Of a stretch of DNA of 8,371 nucleotides, positions 1 through 6,600 are shown in pieces. How positions within the stretch are numbered: position 1 is the stretch's first letter; each line of letters opens with the position of its first letter. A program made the position numbers and the translations under genes. A model generated the notes under the pieces. It made no database searches, was not told the DNA's origin, and saw nothing but the letters and a program-made list of their open reading frames with translations. The DNA comes from Frankiales bacterium. Lineage in GTDB: Bacteria; Actinomycetota; Actinomycetes; Mycobacteriales; SCTD01. The stretch is from assembly GCA_025965755.1 (NCBI GenBank), contig JAOPWI010000061.1, positions 1-8,371 of the forward strand. Reading direction: 5' to 3'.

Positions 1-468
1 TGCGAGCCGCCGTACGCCCCGCTGCGCGAGGAGCTGATGCCCGGCGATCTGGTGGTCGGCGTGCTGCTCGTGCGGCTCGGCGGCTACGCGGCCGGCGTCT
101 TCGAGGGCACCCGGCTGACCAGCAGCAAGGTCGGCAGCCGGCAGGTGCACGGGCGGATCGCGGCGGGCGGGACGTCGCAGCTGCGCTTCGCCCGGCGGCG
201 GGAGAACCAGGCCACCGTGGCGCGCGGCGCGGCCGCCGACAACGCCGTACGCGTCCTGCTGCCCCACCTGCCGCGGCTCGACGCGCTCGTCACGGGCGGG
301 GAGCGGACCGCGGTCGAGCAGGTGCTGCAGGACCGCCGGCTCGCGCCGCTGCGCCCGCTGGTCGTCGAGCGCCTGCTGGACGTCCCCGACCCGCGGCTCA
401 CCGTGCTGCAGTCGACCCCGGAGCTGTTCCGCGCGGTGCGCATCCGCGTCCTGGACCCGCCCGGCTGA
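1..468 (+). CDS. acVLRF1-type peptidyl-tRNA hydrolase, C-terminal part (5' end outside window)
   Basis: The reading frame is open from base 1 and stops at TGA 466-468, so the start codon lies upstream and only about 155 C-terminal residues are visible. Counting the first complete codon as 1, residues 41-70 carry the family signature: SSKVGSRQVHGR, then AAGGTSQ, then RFARRRENQ. The GGTSQ loop (Gln60, codon 178-180) matches the place where Vms1/ANKZF1 release-factor-like (VLRF1) domains carry the catalytic Gln, the counterpart of the GGQ Gln of class I release factors. The basic RFARRR stretch follows it. Known for the family: eukaryotic members cleave peptidyl-tRNA on stalled large ribosomal subunits, and actinobacterial members are named acVLRF1 by homology. 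The inferred role is cytoplasmic rescue of stalled ribosomes. The remainder (about residues 75-155) is a helical/beta tail with no motif I recognise. The stop codon lies in a hairpin loop, consistent with transcription ending here. Family assignment is from recalled motifs, not a search. Confidence 0.88.
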   Translation, partial: CEPPYAPLREELMPGDLVVGVLLVRLGGYAAGVFEGTRLTSSKVGSRQVHGRIAAGGTSQLRFARRRENQATVARGAAADNAVRVLLPHLPRLDALVTGGERTAVEQVLQDRRLAPLRPLVVERLLDVPDPRLTVLQSTPELFRAVRIRVLDPPG

Positions 469-480
469 TCCGGGCGGGTC
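454..480 (+). terminator. Strong hairpin spanning the stop codon of the acVLRF1 gene
   Basis: Bases 454-464 (GACCCGCCCGG) and 470-480 (CCGGGCGGGTC) are perfect reverse complements, giving an 11-bp stem that is almost all G:C, with a five-base loop CTGAT containing the TGA stop. No T-run follows. GC-rich hairpins without a U-tract are common at gene ends in Actinobacteria, so a terminator or transcript 3'-end stabiliser is the likeliest role. The inverted repeat is directly visible; its function is inferred. Confidence 0.65.
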
Positions 481-502
481 CCGGACGTGGCGCGTGGAGC
501 AG

Positions 503-541
503 CCGGCTAGTCCTTGCTGACCATCTTGCGAGGACTGCCGG
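503..541 (+). terminator. Second intergenic hairpin, possible tandem terminator
   Basis: CCGGC (503-507), a bulged T, then AGTCCT (509-514) pair with AGGACT (531-536) and GCCGG (537-541). The stem can extend inward by T515-G530 (wobble), G516-C529 and C517-G528, giving about 14 pairs around a ten-base loop (518-527). It starts 34 bases after the stop codon and follows the first hairpin closely, so the two resemble a tandem terminator. It contains the last in-frame stop (TGA 518-520) before the downstream giant gene. No T-tract follows. It could instead be a leader structure of the next gene. Confidence 0.45.
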
Positions 542-664
542 GCACGCGGTCCTGCGCCCGGCTTGACTCCGCCCTGTCCGTACCGTCCGCCGCAGCGAGC
601 TGGCTGCGCCGGGGCGCGGACCGGGAGTGCAGGGAAGCACTGCCGTCCGGGCGGCCGGCGCGGC
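542..664. other. Intergenic leader of the giant gene, no clear promoter or ribosome binding site
   Basis: No credible gene was found here. A TTGACT box lies at 563-568, but no matching -10 element occurs 16-18 bases downstream; the nearest TANNNT (TACCGT, 581-586) is only 12 bases away. A small hairpin AGTGC (626-630) / GCACT (637-641) holds AGGGAA in its loop. This resembles a Shine-Dalgarno core but lies about 27 bases before GTG 665, too far to serve it directly. The frame of the downstream gene is open from 521, so these bases could in principle be translated from TTG 563, but nothing supports that. Confidence 0.4.
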
Positions 665-3600
665 GTGCCCGTCAGCGAGCGACCTGGACCTGCCTTGTCT
701 GCTGCGTCTTCCCCGTCCCCCCGCTCGGCCCGACGGCTCGGCTGGCTGCTCGCCGCCACCCTGGTCGCGTCGCTGGTCACCCCGCTGGCGACGTCGGCCC
801 CTGCCCGGGCCGCGGGCCCGCAGGTCGTTCTCAGCGGGACGGTGACCGGCCCGGCCGGGCCGGTGGCCGGGGCGCGGGTGGAGATCACGCAGCCCGACGG
901 CCACCCGGTGACGACGGTGACCGCTGACGGAACAGGCGCCTACCGGGCGGCGCTGTCCCCCGGGACCTACCGCGCCGGCGCGCTGCCGCCGGCCGACAAC
1001 CTGGTCCGCCTCGCCGACGGGGCGCAGGTGGACGTGGAGGCGACGGCCGACCGCACCGTGGCCCTCGCGCTGCGGGCGCCGTCCAACGTGGGCACGGTGC
1101 GTCGCGAGGTGACCGGCTCCGCGCCGGTCACGGTGCAGGGCGCCCGGATCAGCGTCACCGGCTACGACGGCCACGGCGAGATCGCGAGCGCCGTGTCGGC
1201 GTCGGACGGCAGCTGGGCCGTGCACGTTCCCGGCGGGACCTATGCGCTGAGGGCGCAGCCGCCGGCCGGGTCGTCGGAGCTGCTCGTGCCGCACGACGGC
1301 TACCTGTTCGCCCCGGCCGCCGGTCCGGACGTGTTGCTGCGCCTGCCCAACGTCACGGGGCTCGTGCGGGACCCGGACGCGCGCCCGGTCGCCGGCGCAG
1401 CGGTCGAGGCCTTCCGGCCGGGCCGGTCGCAGGCGTGGGCCGTGGCCGTCACGGACGCGCAGGGCCGTTTCGGGCTCCGGCTGGACGAGGTGCAGCACGT
1501 CGTGACAGCCCGACCCCCGGACGGCAGCCCGGCCGGCCTGGCTGCGGGCCAGAGCACCGTCACCGTGCCCGCGCGCGACGTGGTGGTCGAGCTGGTCCGG
1601 GCCAACCTGCTCGGCCGCGTGCTCAGCCCCGACGGCAGCGCGGGCCAGGCGGGAGCCCGCGTCGAGGTGCTCGACGGCCACGACGAGGTGGTGGACGCCG
1701 CGGTGGCCGACAGCACCGGCGCCTACGGCCTCCGGCTCCCGGCCGGGCCGGCCCGGCTCACGGCGTACGGCGCCGACGCGCCGTACGACTGGCTGCCCGG
1801 CAGCCTGGGCGTCACCGTTGCGGCCGACGGCAGCACGGCCGGCAACGACGTGCGGTTGCAGCTGGCCGACGTCGTCGGCACGGTGACCGCCGGCGGCGGG
1901 CCGGCGAGCGGCGTGCGGGTACGGCTGCTGAACGCCGCCGGCGACCCGGTCGGGGAGAGCGTGCGGACCGACGCCCAGGGCCGCTTCGCCCTGCTGGCCC
2001 CCGCCGGCCGGCACGGGCTGGCCTTCTCGGCGCCGTACCCGTACACCGCGCCGGACCCGCTGACCTTCACGCGTCCCGCAGGACAGCGGGTGACCGGCCT
2101 CACCGCGGTGCTGCTGTCCCCGACGCTGACCGGTCGCGTGCTCGGTCCGGACGGCGCGGGCCGCTCGTCCGCCCTGACCGTCGTCGACCTGGATCGCCGC
2201 GAGCAGGTGGCCCTGCCGCCCGGACGGGACACCTCCACCTTCGGCGGCGACTTCGCCCTGCTGCTGCCGGCCGGCACCTACCGCGTCACCGCCGTGCCCG
2301 GCGGGTGCGGCTCCTCACCCTGCGACTCCGGCGAGCGGCTCTCCGCGGCGGCGGCGACGGTCACCGTCCCTGCCGACGGCGCGGCGGACGTGACGCTGGC
2401 CGCCGGCCGCCGGGCCGACCAGCCGTGGGTCGCGGAGCGGCTGACCGTGTCGCCGTCGGGAACGCCGGCCAACGCCGACAGCGACGGCGCCGCCCTGTCC
2501 GGTGACGGTCGCCACGCCGCCTTCAGCTCGGCCGCGACCAACCTGGTGACCACCGCCGCCGGGGGCCGGCAGGTCTACGTCCGCGACCTCCTGGCGCGCA
2601 CCACCGAGCTGGTCAGCCGCTCGAGCTCGGGCGCTCCCGCCGGGACCACGAGCGGCGGCGGCCCGGCGGCCGGCCCGTCGGCGTCCCCGAGCAGCCCGGC
2701 CACCCCCAGCAGCCGTAGCGACCAGGTGGCCCTGGACGCCGACGCCTCGGTCGTCGCGTTCCGCTCCACGGCCAGCGACCTGGTGGCCGCCGACACGAAC
2801 GGCCAGCCCGACGTCTTCGTGCGGGACCGGGCCGCCGGCACCACGGTGCGCGTCTCGCAGCCGCAGGCCGGCGGCCAGGCCGACGCCGAGTCCGGCGCGC
2901 CCAGCCTCGACGGCACGGGGCGCCGGGTCGCCTTCGTGTCGCGCGCGAGCACGCTGGTCCCCGGTGTCGCCGTGCCGGCCGGCGGCTGGCAGGTGTACCT
3001 GCTCGACCGGGACACCGGCGCGCTGACCGCGCCGCTCTCGGGGACCAGCGACAGCGCCGTGACACCCGTGCTGTCCGCGGACGGCAGCACTCTGGTCGCG
3101 CACGCGCACCGGCCGGACGACCCGGTCACGGGCGCCCGCGACGGGTGGACCCTGGTCGCCGTCGCGCTGGCGACGGGAACCGTCACCGACATCGACCGGG
3201 TCAGCGACCGCAACTCGTCCGGCGAGACGGACCTGCGGGCCCCCTCCGTCTCGCCGGACGGCACCCGCCTGGGCTACACCGCCCGCCTGGACCAGGAGGG
3301 CCGCCTGCACGGGGTCCTGCAGCCGCGCACCGCCTCCCGCACCGGCCCCACGTGGACCGTCGCGCGCCCACCGCTGTTCACCGACGCGCCCGTGCCCGGC
3401 CCGGCGTCCCTCGCCCCGGCGCTGCTGTCGGCGGACGGCAGCTCGCTGGCCGTCGAGGGCCCGGACCCGCTGGGCCAGGCCGTCGGCAGGCAGGTCTGGC
3501 TCGCCCCTGCGGCGGGCGGCCCCACCCGGCTGACCACGCTGGGCCCGGTCGGCCTGGGCGCGGACAACTGGACCTTCCTGCGCGCCGTGTCCCCGGACGC

Positions 3601-6600
3601 GCGCGCCCTGCTCGTCGAGGGCGGCGCCGGCGACCTGGTCGCCGGAACGACCGAGCCCGGCGACGACAGCGACGTCTACCTGGTCCGCCGGGCCGACGAC
3701 ACGGCCGGCCCGACGTGGGCCGAGCCGGCGAGCGCGCTCACGGCCAGCGACGTCGGCCCGACCGTCGCCCGGCTGTCCTGGCAGCCGGCCACCGACCCGT
3801 CCGGGGTGGACCGGTACCGCCTGCTGCGAGACGGCCAGCAGGTCCTGGACACCACCGGCACCACGCACCTGGTCACGGGGCTGGCTCCGGACACCAGCTA
3901 CGCCTTCCAGGTGCAGGCCCGCGACGGCGCCGGGACGTGGTCCGCCGACGGCCCGACCCTGACCCTGCGCACGGCCGGGGCCGGCGCCGGCCCGCGCCTG
4001 CTCGACGCCACGGCCGGCACCGGCGGTCGCGTCGAGCTGGTCTGGGAGGCCGCGCCGGTCCAGGCCGCGCTGCGGCTGTACCGCCGGGAAGGCGCCGGCA
4101 CCTTCGCCCCCGTCGCCGACCTGCCGGCAGGCACGTCCACGCACACCGACACCGGCCTGGCCGCGGGCACCACGTACGCCTGGCAGGTCCGGCGGATCTC
4201 CGGCGGCACGGAGGTCGTGCACACCGGCGAGGCCACCGCCACCACGCCGGCCCTGAGCATCACCGGAACCGACGTCATCCCCACGCTGGCGTCGGCCGGC
4301 TCGGCCACAGGCCGGCTGGTCCGCTCCGGCAGCGATCTCGGGCTGGTCGTCCGCGGCGAGCCGGGCCGCGCCGCCAGCGCCGTCCTGAGCTGGCTGAGCT
4401 GGCTCGACGAGGCCGGCGCGCGACGGTCCTCGCCGGTCCCGGCGGCCACGACGGTCACGCTCACCGAGACGACGGACCCGGGGACCTACCAGGGCGCCTT
4501 CCCCCTCGCCGCCGGTGTCGCCGAGGTCACCGGCGTGCTCGGCCGGCTCTCCGACGGGCACGGGAGCGTCGTCACCGCGGCGGCCAGCCGGGTGCCCCTG
4601 CGGGTGGCCGGGCGGCTGACCGTGTCGTTCCCGGACTCCCCCGCCGGAAGTCTGGTCGGCGCCACCCTCGTCGTGTCCAGCGCGTCGGCGGGCAGCGCCC
4701 TGCTCCCCACCGACGGCGAGGCCGTGGCGGCCGACCTCGTGCCCGGCGACGACTACCGGCTGACCCTGAGCGACGCTCAGGCCCGGCGGGTCGGCGGCCA
4801 GAGCGGGCTGGCGGTCCGGCCCGGCCTGCCGGTCACCGTCGGGCTGAGCCCGACGCTGCCGGCCGACCTGACCGTGGACATCACCGATCCGGAGAGCGGC
4901 GCCCTGCCGTACGCCTCCGTGGTCGTCACCGACGCCGACGGCGAGTACGTCGGCTGGGGCTCGGCAGACCACACCGGGCGGGCCCGCGTCTACGGAGCGC
5001 TGTCCCACGGGCCTGTCACGGTCACCGTGACGCCGCCGTACGGCGACGAGCTGCTGCAGCCGCGGTCCGTGCCCCTGGTCCTGACGCCGGGGGCGAACAC
5101 CGTGGTGCTCGCCAGCGGGAGCCGGCCGTCCGGAACGATCCGGGGCGTCGTGCAGGACCAGCACGGCGCGCCGCTGCCCGAGGCCCTCGTCACCCTCTCC
5201 CAGACCGGCACGCCGGGCCTGGAGCGGCGCACGACGACGGACGCCGACGGCCGGTACACCCTGCGCGGGGCGGCGGGCGCCGGCATCCTGCGCGCCTCCG
5301 CTCCCGGGGTGGCCACCACCCGGCCGGTCACCGTCGTCGCCGGCTCGATCGCCGGCGGGGACCTGGTCCTGCGCCTGCCCAGCGCCTACCGCGTGCGGCT
5401 GGACGTCTTCACCCGTTCCCTGACGAGCGCCTACACCGGACCGCTTCCGATGGATGTGCGGACCGCCTCCTCGCTCGCGCTGGTGCTCACCGGCCCCGAC
5501 GGGACGCGCAGCGGCTACTCCCTGGACAGCGCCGGATCCGACCCGGGCACGGTGCTCGTCCGCGGCTATCCGGGCGATGTGGTGCAGCTGTGCGGCAACG
5601 GCCGCGCCCTCGGCGACCCGGGGCAGCGGTGCTCCACCGTCACCCTGGGCGAGGCGACCGACGTGGTGGCCGAGCTGCGCCTGGGCGCGGCGGCACGCCT
5701 GGTCGTCCCGGTCCGCGCCGCCGACGGCTCCCCCTTTCCCGGGAGCTGGGAGGCGGACCTGGCGCGACGGTTGCCGGACGGCACCTACGAGACCTCCGGC
5801 ACGCTGCGCGGCTCGGGCACCGACGCGGAGGTGCCGGTGCCGGAGGCGGGCACCTGGCGGGTGACCCTGCGCGGCAACGGCGGCACCGGCAGCACCGAGC
5901 AGGTCCTCGCCACCGGCGCCGACCTGCGCACGCCCACGGTCCGCCTGCGCCGCCCGGCCCACCTGTCGGCCGCCAGTGACGCGGTCACCGCGATCCGGAA
6001 CACCGTCCGTCCGGGCGGGCTGCTCGACCTGCGCGCCCAGATCACCAACGCCGGCGCCGCCCTGCCCGCCGCGGCACTGCGGCTCTCGGTGCCGGCCGGC
6101 GCGACGGCCGTGGCCGACCAGGTGCTGCTGGACGGCCTGCCCGCGACCGGCGTCACCGCCTCGGCCGGGCAGCTGGAGGTGCCCCTGGGCCCGGTCGCCG
6201 CCGGCGCCACCCGCGTCGTCCGGTATCAGCTGCGGATCGACGCCGGCAACGCCGCCGCCGCCTTCTCCCTGGGCGGCGAGCTCGTGCACGGCGGAGAGGC
6301 CGAATCGCTCGCGCCCGCCGAGGTCACGGCCGACCGGCTGACGCTGGCCGCTCCGGCGAGCGTGTCCGGCTCCGAGCTCACCGTGTCGGGCACCGCCCTG
6401 CCCCATGCCTCCGTGCGCGTCTACGACGGGGCGCGGCTGCTGACGACGACGGCCGCCACGCGTGGCGGCGTCTACCGCACGGCGGTGACGCTGCCGGCCC
6501 GGCCCCTGCTGGGCCGGCACGCGCTGCGCGCCGAGACCGACAGCCCGGACGGCACGCTGACCAGCCCGACCGTGCCCGTGCGGGTCGAGCCGCAGGCGGC

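Noticed and set aside
563..586. Possible promoter TTGACT...TACCGT
   Set aside because: The spacer is only 12 bases, too short for a SigA-type promoter, and no -10 element lies at the right distance. A lone TTGACT is weak evidence.
1764..1787. Perfect 10-bp inverted repeat with a four-base loop (CGTACGGCGC / GCGCCGTACG) inside the giant gene
   Set aside because: At this G+C content a 10-bp stem with a short loop is expected about once by chance in a window this size. It lies in the middle of a repeat domain (codons for AYGADAPYD) with no positional logic.
398..2014. Minus-strand open frame of 538 codons
   Set aside because: Same low-complexity Arg/Gly/Ala/Pro composition. It overlaps the hairpin at 454-480, the end of acVLRF1 and the N-terminal repeats of the giant protein in antisense.
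3145..5979. Plus-strand open frame of 944 codons in another frame
   Set aside because: The product is Arg/Pro/Gly/Ala-rich without domain features, while the frame starting at 665 reads propeller, FnIII and stalk domains over the same bases. The same applies to 1435-2505.
6493..6518. Inverted repeat GCCGGCCC / GGGCCGGC inside the coding region
   Set aside because: It is short and pure G/C, and commonplace in such sequence; it is explained by the codons of an Ig-like domain.
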